Part shown: in pieces, positions 15,962 to 24,372 of the stretch | How positions within the stretch are numbered: the first letter of the stretch is position 1 | How the letters are laid out: each line of letters begins with the position of its first letter | The notes under the pieces: model-generated | What the model was told of the DNA's origin: nothing | Database searches by the model: none | Seen by the model: the letters and a program-made list of their open reading frames with translations, nothing else | Source of the DNA: an uncultured Erysipelotrichaceae bacterium | Lineage (GTDB): Bacteria > Bacillota_I > Bacilli_A > RFN20 > CAG-826 | Assembly (NCBI GenBank): GCA_902802905.1 | Contig: CADCNT010000014.1 | Span: forward strand, 1 to 43,453 | DNA length: 43,453 bases | Direction: 5' to 3' | Translations under genes and position numbers: made by a program

Positions 15962-18067
15962 ATGAAACTCGTAATTGTCGAATCTCCAACAAAATGTGAA
16001 ACCATCAAGCGATATCTAGGTGAAGACTATATCGTGAAGGCTTCGTATGGCCATATACGCGATCTCGCTACACGCGGAAAAGGTGGGTTAGGCATTGATA
16101 TCGACAATAATTTCACGCCCGCGTATATTATTAATAAAGATAAGAAAAAAGTAGTGTATGAACTTCAAAGCATCGCTAAAAATGCCGAAGAAGTGATCCT
16201 TGCAACCGACCCTGATAGAGAAGGGGAAGCCATCGCTTGGCATTTAGCCCAAGTACTTGATTTAGACGTTGCCACTAATAAGAGATTAGAATTCCATGAA
16301 ATTACTAGAGACTCAATTAACGCCGCATTAAAAACACCAAGAACCATTGATCTTGATTTAGTTGCGTCTCAAGAAACTAGAAGAATGCTAGACCGTATTA
16401 TCGGTTTTAAGCTTTCTTCATTATTAAATAAGAAAATCCATTCTAAAAGTGCTGGTCGAGTGCAATCGGCAACTTTAAAACTTGCGTATGACCAAGAATT
16501 AGATATTGATAAATTTGTTCCAGAAGAATATTGGAAACTTAACTGTAAAGTTTTATTAAACGGAAAAGAATATGACTTGTCTTTTGTTAGCGATGAAGCT
16601 GGCAATAAAGAGATAAGTAATAAAGAAGCAGCAGAGCATATCTTATCTTTGTTAAAAGATAAAGCAGTGGTTACTTCTGTTTCTGAATCTAAGAAAACAG
16701 TGGATAGCAAACCTCCATTTACCACCTCCACATTACAACAAGAAGCATTCTCAAAATTAAAATTTAAGACTGATAAAACTCAAAGAGTGGCGCAATCCCT
16801 TTATGAAGGTATTCAAGTGGATGGAGAACACGTTGGTTTAATCACCTATATGCGTACTGACTCAACCCGTTTAGCGGATACATTCGTTAAACGCGCTAAC
16901 GCATATATTTTGGAGACATATGGCAAAGAATATTTAGGCAAGCCAAAAGCGTTTAAGGCTACAGAAATGACCCAAGATGCGCATGAAGCAATCCGTCCAA
17001 CTTCTAACCATAGAACTCCAGAACAAGTCAGAAAATATTTATCTCCTGAACAATATAGCTTATATAAGCTAATTTATAATCGTACTTTAGCAAGCTTGAT
17101 GAAAGGCAAAGTTGAAGAAGTCCTTTCAGTGAGTCTTACTTCAGGCGGAGTGAACTTCAAATTAGATTTCACAAAAACTCTATTTGATGGTTTTGAAATC
17201 GTTTATAAAGATGAAGATGAAGTTAAGCATTATAAGAATTTACCTTCTATTAATGTGAACGATGAACTCACTATCTCTTCTAAAAACATTGAACAAAAAT
17301 TCACCACCCCACCAAGTAGATACTCTGAAGCGAAGATTGTTAAGCTCATGGAAGAAGTGGGTATTGGTAGACCATCCACCTATGCTTCTACAATTTCTAC
17401 CCTTAAGAAAAGAAAATATGTTACTGAAGAAAAAGGCATTCTTTATGTGACTGATCAAGGTAAGAAAACCGCACACGTATTAGAGAAATATTTCCCTAAT
17501 ATTGTTAACGCCAAATATACAGCGGATATGGAGAATAAACTCGACTCTATTTCTGAAAGAAATAACTCATCATTAGAAATCTTAGAAAACTTCTATAATG
17601 AGTTCATTGATCAATTCAACAAAGTGGCAAAAGTGATGTATGTTGATGAGCCAGTTTATACTGGTGAAAAATGTCCAAAATGTGGCGCCCCTTTAATCTA
17701 TAAAGAAGGCAAAAATGGACAATTCATTGGTTGTTCTAACTATCCAACATGTAAGTATGTGCATAAAGAGAAGAAGGAACTAGTCTTAACAGGTGAGTTA
17801 TGTCCTGAATGCGGCAAGCCACTTGTGGAAAGAGAAGACGCAAAAGGCAGAAAATTTATTGCCTGTAGTGGTTATCCAAAATGCAAATACATCGTTAAAG
17901 AAGAGAAACCAAAAGAAGTCAGCGCTGATAAATTCGTTAAGAAATGCCCAGAATGTGAAACTGGTCAACTCATAAAGAAGCGTGGCAAATACGGCTACTT
18001 CTTAGGCTGTACAAACTATCCGACATGTAATCACATGGAAAAACTACAAAAAAGAGGACGTAAATAA
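15962..18067 (+). CDS. topA: DNA topoisomerase I
   Basis: A 701-residue type IA enzyme that relaxes negative supercoils. The Toprim domain opens with MKLVIVESPTK and includes LATDPDREGEAIAWHL. The DNA-cleaving tyrosine is Y296 in ITYMRTDSTR. The C-terminus has three four-cysteine zinc ribbons (about 565-695), each with a CPxC and a C-x-N/G-Y-P-x-C pair. Its stop codon lies within a terminator stem shared with the xerC promoter region. trmFO, which usually follows topA, is missing. Confidence 0.97.
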   Translation: MKLVIVESPTKCETIKRYLGEDYIVKASYGHIRDLATRGKGGLGIDIDNNFTPAYIINKDKKKVVYELQSIAKNAEEVILATDPDREGEAIAWHLAQVLDLDVATNKRLEFHEITRDSINAALKTPRTIDLDLVASQETRRMLDRIIGFKLSSLLNKKIHSKSAGRVQSATLKLAYDQELDIDKFVPEEYWKLNCKVLLNGKEYDLSFVSDEAGNKEISNKEAAEHILSLLKDKAVVTSVSESKKTVDSKPPFTTSTLQQEAFSKLKFKTDKTQRVAQSLYEGIQVDGEHVGLITYMRTDSTRLADTFVKRANAYILETYGKEYLGKPKAFKATEMTQDAHEAIRPTSNHRTPEQVRKYLSPEQYSLYKLIYNRTLASLMKGKVEEVLSVSLTSGGVNFKLDFTKTLFDGFEIVYKDEDEVKHYKNLPSINVNDELTISSKNIEQKFTTPPSRYSEAKIVKLMEEVGIGRPSTYASTISTLKKRKYVTEEKGILYVTDQGKKTAHVLEKYFPNIVNAKYTADMENKLDSISERNNSSLEILENFYNEFIDQFNKVAKVMYVDEPVYTGEKCPKCGAPLIYKEGKNGQFIGCSNYPTCKYVHKEKKELVLTGELCPECGKPLVEREDAKGRKFIACSGYPKCKYIVKEEKPKEVSADKFVKKCPECETGQLIKKRGKYGYFLGCTNYPTCNHMEKLQKRGRK

Positions 18068-18077
18068 CGTCCTTTTT
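18055..18077 (+). terminator. Terminator of topA
   Basis: AGGACGT (18055-18061) pairs with ACGTCCT (18067-18073) around AAATA, followed by TTTT. The topA stop codon (18065-18067) is in the loop. The T-tract runs directly into the xerC extended -10 box. Confidence 0.85.
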
Positions 18078-18085
18078 GTTATAAT
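18077..18085 (+). promoter_or_regulatory. Extended -10 promoter of xerC, nearly leaderless
   Basis: TGTTATAAT is a perfect extended -10. Only 9 bases separate it from the xerC ATG at 18095, and no ribosome site exists. No convincing -35 lies 16-18 bases upstream, where the topA terminator sits, as expected for an extended -10 promoter. Confidence 0.65.
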
Positions 18086-18094
18086 GTACATGCT

Positions 18095-19000
18095 ATGAAT
18101 AAACCTTTAGCGGAATTTCTCAATCATTTAAAAAACGGAAGAAACTATTCCGAGATGACTATCGACTCCTATAAAAGAGACATCGAAAAGTTTTTTGCGT
18201 TTTTATTTGAAGAAGATATTGCTATGGAAGAAGTGGATGCGATTGTTATCCGTAATTTCTTCACCAAAGAATTGATGTCAGGAGTGTCTAAAAGAAGCTG
18301 TAAAAGAAGGCTATGTGCTCTTCGCCAATTCTACAAATATTTGCTCCGCGAAGGAATGATTAACGAAGACCCATTTATCTTTGTGGAATCACCTAAAACC
18401 GAAAAAAGATATCCTCGTGTTCTTTATAAAGAACAAGTTGAACAATTAATCACTGAAAATAGAAAACGTACTGACTCTTTAGCTTTAAGAGACCAGGCGA
18501 TTTTATCTACTCTATATTTCTCTGGAATAAGAGCGAGTGAACTAGTGGATTTGACTTTGCAAGATGTCTATCTCAAGCAAAGAAGAATCAGAATCAGAAG
18601 TGGTAAAGGTAACAAAGAAAGAATTGTGCCAATTAATGAAATATGTCGTGACGATATTGATAGTTACATCAAGCATTCACGTGCCAGTTTATTGGCCTTA
18701 ACAAAGATACCAACTCCAAAATTATTTCTTAATGGAAAAGGCGATCCTCTCACAGTTAGAGGTTTGGAATATATTCTTGATTCCATTGAAAAGAAAACAG
18801 GAACATTTTTAAATTTACATCCGCATATTTTACGACATAGCTTTGCTACCCATTTATTAGAAAATGGAGCGGATATCCGTATCATTCAAGAATTATTAGG
18901 CCATGAAAGCATTAACGCTACGCAGATTTATACCCATGTAACTGAAAAGGCAATGCAAGATGCCTATAACTCTTCACACCCTAGAGCACATAAGAAATAG
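18095..19000 (+). CDS. xerC: Tyrosine recombinase XerC
   Basis: This 301-residue integrase-type recombinase resolves chromosome dimers at dif. It has an N-terminal SAM-like core-binding domain (to about 95) and a catalytic domain with the full residue set R146, K171, H244, R247, H270 and nucleophile Y279 (TQIYTHV). It is named XerC rather than XerD because it follows topA, as codV/xerC does in B. subtilis. Sequence alone cannot separate the two. The gene stands alone between the topA terminator and the rpsB promoter. Confidence 0.9.
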   Translation: MNKPLAEFLNHLKNGRNYSEMTIDSYKRDIEKFFAFLFEEDIAMEEVDAIVIRNFFTKELMSGVSKRSCKRRLCALRQFYKYLLREGMINEDPFIFVESPKTEKRYPRVLYKEQVEQLITENRKRTDSLALRDQAILSTLYFSGIRASELVDLTLQDVYLKQRRIRIRSGKGNKERIVPINEICRDDIDSYIKHSRASLLALTKIPTPKLFLNGKGDPLTVRGLEYILDSIEKKTGTFLNLHPHILRHSFATHLLENGADIRIIQELLGHESINATQIYTHVTEKAMQDAYNSSHPRAHKK

Positions 19001-19021
19001 CAAAAAATATATTTTTTCTAG

Positions 19022-19050
19022 TTGAGATTATAATCTTCTTTTGCTATGAT
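19022..19050 (+). promoter_or_regulatory. Promoter of rpsB-tsf
   Basis: TTGAGA (19022-19027), 17 bases, and TATGAT (19045-19050) preceded by TGC, an extended -10. The start near 19057 gives a leader of about 105 nt. A weak AT-only hairpin (19002-19017) after xerC may be its terminator. Confidence 0.75.
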
Positions 19051-19056
19051 TATCAC

Positions 19057-19158
19057 GCTCTATAAAATATAGAGACTACACACACCATGAATTCAACCCC
19101 ATTGTCTCACTTTGTGAGGGCGGTTGTTCGAAGTGGTGGAGGATAAAACATAAGGAGG
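19057..19158 (+). promoter_or_regulatory. Structured leader of rpsB
   Basis: The roughly 105-nt leader can form CTCTATA/TATAGAG (19058-19072 region) and CTCAC/GTGAG around TTT near 19107-19119. GC-richer sequence (GGGCGGTTGTTCGAAGTGGTGGAGG) follows up to the strong AAGGAGG site at 19152-19158. Autoregulation by S2 or EF-Ts is plausible, as seen for rpsB leaders elsewhere, but I do not recognise a named RNA family. Confidence 0.4.
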
Positions 19159-19163
19159 CTCAA

Positions 19164-20255
19164 ATGAGCGAAGAAAAGAAAGAAGTTGTAGCTGAACAAG
19201 CTACTGAAGTAGCTGCTAACCCAATGGAAGCAGTTATGCATGATCCTGATGCACCAATTATCACCATGAAAAAGCTTTTAGAAGCTGGTGCTCACTTTGG
19301 TCATCAAACCCGTAGATGGAACCCAAAAATGAAAAAGTACATCTATGGTGCAAGAAATGGTGTATACATCATTGACTTACAAAAAACCGTTGATTCCATC
19401 ATCACCGCTTACAAAGCAATGAAAGAAATCGTTGACGCTGGTGGAAAAGTTCTCTTTGTCGGAACTAAAAAACAATGTAAAGAAGCAGTGGAAGCTGAAG
19501 CTCTCCGTTCTGGAAGTTTCTACATCACCAACCGTTGGTTAGGTGGTACCCTCACAAACTTCAAAACCATTCAAAGCAGAATTAGATACCTCAAAGAATT
19601 AGAAAGAAGAGATGAAGAAGGCGAGCTCGACTTATTAAGCAAAGTTGAAGCCGCTCAACTCAGAAAAGAAAAAGAAAAACTTTCCAAAAACTTAGAAGGT
19701 ATTAAAGAAATGAGAAAGGTGCCAAATGCTTTATTTGTCATCGATCCAAATATTGAACACAATGCAGTTGCTGAAGCTAGAAAATTAGGCGTCCCAGTGT
19801 TTGGCATTATTGACACTAATAGTGATCCAGACCTCGTCGACTATGTCATCCCAGCAAATGATGATGCCATTAGAAGCGTTAGTCTCATCTTAGCGGTTAT
19901 CGCTGATGCTATCGTTGAATCTAAGGGTGGTATCCCAGTGGTGGCTTATGTTAAAGATGAAGGTGAAGAAATCACCATGAAAGAAGTCATCAAACAAACA
20001 GATAAAGAAAACGCTGAAAAATTAGCCAAGATTCGTGCTGAAAGACAAGCTAGACAAGAAGCTTGGGAAAAAGAACAAGCCTTAAGAGCAGCCTCTCACG
20101 ATAAAGCTGCTGCTGTTGCTAAAGAAGAAGCAGAATTAGCGAAAGAAGAAAAAGTAGAAAAAGCTGAAAAACCAGCTCCTGCAAAAAAGCCAGCTGCCAA
20201 GAAGCCAGCCAAGAAAGCTGAAAAACCAGCTGAAGACAAACCAGAGGAAAAATAA
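19164..20255 (+). CDS. rpsB: 30S ribosomal protein S2, with long N- and C-terminal extensions
   Basis: The S2 core is clear ([22 protein letters not shown] from about residue 35, then [24 protein letters not shown] and [20 protein letters not shown]). At 363 residues the protein is over 100 longer than usual S2. It has an acidic, alanine-rich N-terminal tail of about 34 residues and a C-terminal extension of about 80 residues. That extension is a charged helix followed by repeated KPA, KKPA and AEKPA units. The strong AAGGAGG site 5 bases before this ATG supports the long N-terminus over the inner ATG at 19265. tsf follows after one base. Confidence 0.95.
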   Translation: MSEEKKEVVAEQATEVAANPMEAVMHDPDAPIITMKKLLEAGAHFGHQTRRWNPKMKKYIYGARNGVYIIDLQKTVDSIITAYKAMKEIVDAGGKVLFVGTKKQCKEAVEAEALRSGSFYITNRWLGGTLTNFKTIQSRIRYLKELERRDEEGELDLLSKVEAAQLRKEKEKLSKNLEGIKEMRKVPNALFVIDPNIEHNAVAEARKLGVPVFGIIDTNSDPDLVDYVIPANDDAIRSVSLILAVIADAIVESKGGIPVVAYVKDEGEEITMKEVIKQTDKENAEKLAKIRAERQARQEAWEKEQALRAASHDKAAAVAKEEAELAKEEKVEKAEKPAPAKKPAAKKPAKKAEKPAEDKPEEK

Positions 20256-20256
20256 G

Positions 20257-21129
20257 ATGGGCGATAGTTTAATTGATTTAATTAAAGTTTTACGTGATCG
20301 TACTGGTGCCGGTCTTATGGATTGTAAAGGTGCCTTATTAGCTAACGATTGTGATATCGATAAGGCTACCGACTGGCTAAGAGAAAAAGGTTTAGCCAAA
20401 GCCGCTAAGAAAGCCGATCGTATCGCTGCTGAAGGTCTTGCTTTAGCAGTCGCTTGCCCAAAATGTGGTAAGACCGTTGTTTTAGAAGTTAACTGTGAAA
20501 CAGACTTCGTTGCTAAAGGTGATGCTTTCCGTGCCTTCGTTGAAGGTATTGCTAACGTCATTCTTAAAGAAAATTTAACCACCGTTGAAGAAGCCAAAGA
20601 AAAGACAACTGAGTTATTTGCGGACGCAACAGTCAAGATGGGTGAAAAATTCGATTTAAGAAGATTCACCGTTATTGAAAAGGGTAGTAACTTAATCGGT
20701 AGCTACGTCCACATGGGTGGTAAGATTGCTGTTGCAGTGTCTATTGAAGGTGGAGACGATGAACTCGCTCACGACCTTGCTATGCACATCGCTGCTAACA
20801 ACCCACAATACATCTCCATGAATGATGTTCCTGCTGACGCTAGAGAACATGAATTAAACATTCAAAGAGAAGCTGCTAAATCCGATGAGAAATTAGCGAA
20901 TAAACCAGCTGCTGTTCTCGATAAGATTTTAGAAGGTAAAATCAACAAATACTTCTCTGAAATGACTTTAGAAGCACAACCATTCTTAAAGGATGATAGC
21001 AAAACCGTTGGTCAACTCGTTAAAGAAAAAGGCGCTAAAGTTTTGTCCTTTGTTCGTTATCAAGTTGGTGAAGGTATTGAAAAGAGAAAAGATGACTTCG
21101 CAGCCGAAGTTATGTCTCAAGCAAAATAA
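20257..21129 (+). CDS. tsf: Elongation factor Ts
   Basis: A 290-residue guanine-nucleotide exchange factor for EF-Tu. The N-terminal UBA-like domain has VLRDRTGAGLMDCKGAL, and the core has EVNCETDFVAKGDAF and the conserved dimerisation region. A CPKC-G-K motif (67-70) takes the place of the usual short loop before the ETDF strand, ten residues before another cysteine (C80). This could form part of a metal site or disulfide. An AGAGGA site lies at the end of rpsB. Confidence 0.97.
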   Translation: MGDSLIDLIKVLRDRTGAGLMDCKGALLANDCDIDKATDWLREKGLAKAAKKADRIAAEGLALAVACPKCGKTVVLEVNCETDFVAKGDAFRAFVEGIANVILKENLTTVEEAKEKTTELFADATVKMGEKFDLRRFTVIEKGSNLIGSYVHMGGKIAVAVSIEGGDDELAHDLAMHIAANNPQYISMNDVPADAREHELNIQREAAKSDEKLANKPAAVLDKILEGKINKYFSEMTLEAQPFLKDDSKTVGQLVKEKGAKVLSFVRYQVGEGIEKRKDDFAAEVMSQAK

Positions 21130-21140
21130 CTATTTCAAAA

Positions 21141-21167
21141 GGAACACGATTTCGTGTTTCTTTTTTT
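21141..21167 (+). terminator. Terminator of tsf
   Basis: GGAACACG (21141-21148) pairs with CGTGTTTC (21153-21160; one G-U) around ATTT, followed by seven T's. It precedes the pyrH ribosome site AGGAGG (21175-21180). Confidence 0.85.
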
Positions 21168-21187
21168 ACTAAATAGGAGGGTCCAAA

Positions 21188-21907
21188 ATGTATAAAAGAG
21201 TCCTATTAAAATTAAGCGGTGAAGCCCTTGGATTAAAAGAGCCAGACTCGATAATTGACGTTGATTCACTAGATTCTATTTGTGAAAGAATTAAAGCTCT
21301 TCACGATGAAGGAGTGGAGATTGCTGTGGTTATCGGAGCTGGTAATATTTGGAGAGGAAAACTCGCTGAAAGAATTGGTGTGGAACGCGTTTCCGCTGAT
21401 TATATGGGCATGTTAGGCACAGTAATTAACGCTGTGGCCATGGCCTCAGCTTTAAAAAGATACAATGTTGAAAGCGTTGTTTACAGTGCCATTCCAGAAA
21501 TTCAAGGAGTGACAATTGCCTACAATGCTGATAAAGTTAAAAAGGATTTATCCTTAGGAAAAGTATGTTTCCTCGCCGGTGGAACTGGTAAGCCATTCTT
21601 TACCACTGATACCGCTGCAACCATGCGGGCAATTGAGACCGAATGCGATGCAATTTTGATGGCGAAAAATGGAGTGAAAGGTGTCTATGATAAAGACCCA
21701 AACGTCTATAAAGATGCTAGATTTATTCCAGAAATCACCTACAAAAAAATGCGCGAAATGAACCTCTTAATTATGGATCAATCCGCGATTGAATTGATTG
21801 AAAATACCGACATTCAAATCCTTGTCTTCTCGATGCAAGACTTGGACAATTTCCACAAAGCTGCACGTGGAATAAATGTTGGCACAATCTGCAAAAAAGG
21901 AGAATAA
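21188..21907 (+). CDS. pyrH: UMP kinase
   Basis: A 239-residue amino-acid-kinase-fold enzyme that phosphorylates UMP to UDP for nucleotide and cell-wall precursor synthesis. Motifs: MYKRVLLKLSGEALG, VVIGAGNIWRG, a TDTAATMRAIE segment binding UMP, and AKNGVKGVYDKDP. AGGAGG is 7 bases upstream. No clear promoter was identified between the tsf terminator and this gene. frr begins 4 bases after the stop. Confidence 0.97.
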   Translation: MYKRVLLKLSGEALGLKEPDSIIDVDSLDSICERIKALHDEGVEIAVVIGAGNIWRGKLAERIGVERVSADYMGMLGTVINAVAMASALKRYNVESVVYSAIPEIQGVTIAYNADKVKKDLSLGKVCFLAGGTGKPFFTTDTAATMRAIETECDAILMAKNGVKGVYDKDPNVYKDARFIPEITYKKMREMNLLIMDQSAIELIENTDIQILVFSMQDLDNFHKAARGINVGTICKKGE

Positions 21908-21911
21908 CAAT

Positions 21912-22457
21912 ATGGATGCTTATGCATTAGAAGCACAAGAAAAAATGAACAAGAGTATCGACTCTTATCGCTTATCACTTTCAACTTTAAGAACCGGTAG
22001 AGCGTCTCCTGCGATGCTCAATGGAATCGAGGTTGATTACTATGGTTCTCCTACACCTTTAAATCAAATTGCAAGTATCAATGTACCAGAACCAAGACAA
22101 CTCTTAATCAAACCTTATGATAAAAACGATGTAAAAAACATTGTCGCTGCAATCGTTAAATCAGATTTAGGCTTAGCCCCAATTAATGAAGGCACAATGG
22201 TTAGGCTCATCATCCCAGTGCTCACTGAGGAAAGAAGAAAAGAGATTGTTAAACAAGCCCGTAAGTACGCTGAAGAAGCAAAAGTCGCTGTTAGAAACAT
22301 TAGAAGAGACTATATGGAACTCTTAAAGATTGATGATTCCTATAGTGAAGACTTACTCCATCGCGCTCAAGATGACATTCAAAAAGTCACCGATGAAGCA
22401 GTGAAAAACATCGATAACATTCTCGCTGAGAAAGAAAAAGAAATCATGGCGATCTAA
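21912..22457 (+). CDS. frr: Ribosome recycling factor
   Basis: A 181-residue protein that splits post-termination ribosomes together with EF-G. Typical motifs are LSTLRTGRASPAML, VDYYGSPTPLNQIASI and PEPRQLLIKPYDKN. Start chosen at the ATG 9 bases after AGGAG (within the end of pyrH); an upstream in-frame TTG would overlap pyrH and has no support. Paired with pyrH, as in most Bacillota. Confidence 0.97.
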   Translation: MDAYALEAQEKMNKSIDSYRLSLSTLRTGRASPAMLNGIEVDYYGSPTPLNQIASINVPEPRQLLIKPYDKNDVKNIVAAIVKSDLGLAPINEGTMVRLIIPVLTEERRKEIVKQARKYAEEAKVAVRNIRRDYMELLKIDDSYSEDLLHRAQDDIQKVTDEAVKNIDNILAEKEKEIMAI

Positions 22458-22494
22458 TGTAGCCAGTTTCTTTAAGAAAAAAATTACATTAAAT

Positions 22495-22517
22495 AAGTGC
22501 GTTTCGGCGCACTTTTT
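22495..22517 (+). terminator. Terminator of pyrH-frr
   Basis: AAGTGCG (22495-22501) pairs with CGCACTT (22508-22514) around TTTCGG, followed by TTTTT. The uppS start lies only 20 bases further. Confidence 0.88.
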
Positions 22518-22519
22518 AT

Positions 22520-22525
22520 TATACT
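22520..22525 (+). promoter_or_regulatory. Candidate -10 box of uppS, short leader
   Basis: TATACT (or TACTAT two bases on) lies between the frr terminator and the uppS ATG at 22537, allowing a leader of at most a few bases. No ribosome site and no good -35 are present, so this is weaker than the lepB and xerC cases. Confidence 0.4.
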
Positions 22526-22536
22526 ATTAACATAGT

Positions 22537-23262
22537 ATGGCAAATGAAGAAAATAAGTTAGTACATGTCGCCTTCATTATGGACGGCAACGGTAGATGGG
22601 CCAAAAGACGAGGATTACCTCGTCATTTAGGCCATAAAGCTGGTTGCGACCGTATTATTGACATTTACGAAGAATGCCTTGCTCAAGATATCAAGGTAAT
22701 GTCTTTATATGCGTTTTCAACGGAAAACTGGAATCGACCAAAAAGTGAAATTAACCATCTATTCACATATCTAGAAATCTTCTTCAAGAAAGAAATCAAT
22801 CGCATTATTAAAGATGGATCTTGTATCAGGATTAGCGGCGATATCTCTAGGCTTCCTAAGAAAACTCAAAAAGTGATTAATGAAGCAATTGAGAAAACTA
22901 AGGACTGCCATAACTTCTACTTCAATATTTGTTTGAATTATGGTGGTAAAGCTGAAATTGTTAGAGCTGCGAGTTTATTTGCTAAAGAAGTGCTAGAAGG
23001 TAAACATAAGCCAGAAGACTTAAGCGAAGATTTATTTGAAAACTATTTATACACTAAAGGTTTACCGCCGGTGGACTTATTAATTAGAACATCAGGTGAG
23101 TTAAGAACTAGCAACTACTTACCTTGGCAATTAGCGTATGCGGAATTTATCTTCCCAGAAACACCTTGGCCAGATTTTAGCAAAGAAGAATTTAGAAAAT
23201 GTATCAACACATATTACGAAAGAAATAGGAGGTTTGGATCAATCAATGACAAAGAAAAATGA
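22537..23262 (+). CDS. uppS: Undecaprenyl diphosphate synthase
   Basis: A 241-residue cis-prenyltransferase that makes the C55 lipid carrier for peptidoglycan and other envelope polymers. The catalytic Asp is D16 in AFIMDGNGRWAKRRG; SLYAFSTENWNRP and LLIRTSGELRTSNYLPWQLAYAE are the other signatures. It starts without a ribosome site straight after a terminator. Its 3' end overlaps cdsA by 17 bases. Confidence 0.97.
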   Translation: MANEENKLVHVAFIMDGNGRWAKRRGLPRHLGHKAGCDRIIDIYEECLAQDIKVMSLYAFSTENWNRPKSEINHLFTYLEIFFKKEINRIIKDGSCIRISGDISRLPKKTQKVINEAIEKTKDCHNFYFNICLNYGGKAEIVRAASLFAKEVLEGKHKPEDLSEDLFENYLYTKGLPPVDLLIRTSGELRTSNYLPWQLAYAEFIFPETPWPDFSKEEFRKCINTYYERNRRFGSINDKEK

Positions 23263-24370
23263 TGTAGAGACTGTCTCTATTAACGCTGATGACGTCGAAA
23301 CCCCTAAAAGGAAAGGCTTTTTCTCAAAAAGGGAAAAAGGAGAAAAAGGCGCTCGTCTTTCACACCACAATGAATTATCTACTGGTGCTAAAAAATCAAT
23401 GCTCACAAGAATCATCTCAGCAATAGTGGGCTTAGTGATTATCGTTCCTGCTATTTTCTTAGGTGACTGGATTTATTTTGCTGTTATCTCTATAGCCTTA
23501 GGATTTGCATGCTACGAGGTTCTTGGATGTACTAACAAAAGAACAGTTGTTACTGTGATTGTTTATTTCATATTTGTGGCTTTACTTGCCTATTGGCCAA
23601 TTTTCCGTATGATGGTGCCTCCAAACGTTCCAGAAATACAAAGCATTGGCTTTTATTACACTGAGATTTGTTTGCCAATTATCGTAGTAATTTTTGGCTC
23701 CTTTTTCGTGTTTTTCCTCACTGTTATTTATAAAGATTTCACAGTTTTAGATGCCTGCTATCTTATCGCAATGGCGATTTTAGTGGGACTTGGATTTCAA
23801 TGCTTATTCTATTTACGTTATTATCCAAATAATTACCCTAGTGTTCCTAACTTGGCAGATTGGACATTTACTGTTGAAAATACAATTAAACCAAGTTTGT
23901 TATTAATATTCGTTATTACTTCAACCTTCTTAACTGATACTGGAGCATATTTTGTTGGCATCTTCTTTGGCAAAAACAAAATGAATGAAAGAATTTCTCC
24001 AAAGAAAACCTGGGAAGGATTTGTTGGTGGAATATTAATTTCCTTCCTTATTTCTTCCTCTTTAGGTTTGACTCTTTCTGCAGTTGGATGGCCAATTCAT
24101 CCATTCTTATCATTAAATGAGAACTGGTATTTGATTTTAATTCTATCCGCAATCATTCCTCTATTTGCAACATTAGGCGACTTCGTTTTCTCTTCAATTA
24201 AACGATATTGGGGAATTAAAGATTATGGAAAATTAATCCCTGGTCATGGTGGAGTGCTTGATCGATTAGACTCCATTATCTTCGCGGTAATCATTACTTC
24301 AATCTTTATTCATATGTTATCGGTGATTAAAGTTGGAGAAGCTTTTAACTGGGCTCAATTCTTAGTGTAA
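23246..24370 (+). CDS. cdsA: Phosphatidate cytidylyltransferase (CDP-diglyceride synthase)
   Basis: A 374-residue multi-pass membrane enzyme that makes CDP-diacylglycerol from phosphatidate and CTP. The C-terminal signature SSIKRYWGIKDYGKLIPGHGG is complete, and TDTGAYFVGIFFGKNKM and SPKKTWEGFVGG precede it. About eight membrane segments follow a charged 50-residue N-terminus. I chose the ATG at 23246 because AGGAGG (23227-23232) precedes it, though the 13-base spacing is long. An in-frame extension further upstream would lie entirely inside uppS. Confidence 0.95.
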   Translation: MTKKNDVETVSINADDVETPKRKGFFSKREKGEKGARLSHHNELSTGAKKSMLTRIISAIVGLVIIVPAIFLGDWIYFAVISIALGFACYEVLGCTNKRTVVTVIVYFIFVALLAYWPIFRMMVPPNVPEIQSIGFYYTEICLPIIVVIFGSFFVFFLTVIYKDFTVLDACYLIAMAILVGLGFQCLFYLRYYPNNYPSVPNLADWTFTVENTIKPSLLLIFVITSTFLTDTGAYFVGIFFGKNKMNERISPKKTWEGFVGGILISFLISSSLGLTLSAVGWPIHPFLSLNENWYLILILSAIIPLFATLGDFVFSSIKRYWGIKDYGKLIPGHGGVLDRLDSIIFAVIITSIFIHMLSVIKVGEAFNWAQFLV

Positions 24371-24372
24371 TT

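Noticed and set aside
19265-20255. Shorter S2 starting at MKKLLEAG
   Set aside because: The upstream ATG has a near-perfect AAGGAGG at ideal spacing, and none precedes the inner ATG.
23138-23245. 36-residue N-terminal extension of CdsA inside uppS
   Set aside because: No ribosome site and not CdsA-like; AGGAGG precedes the internal ATG at 23246.
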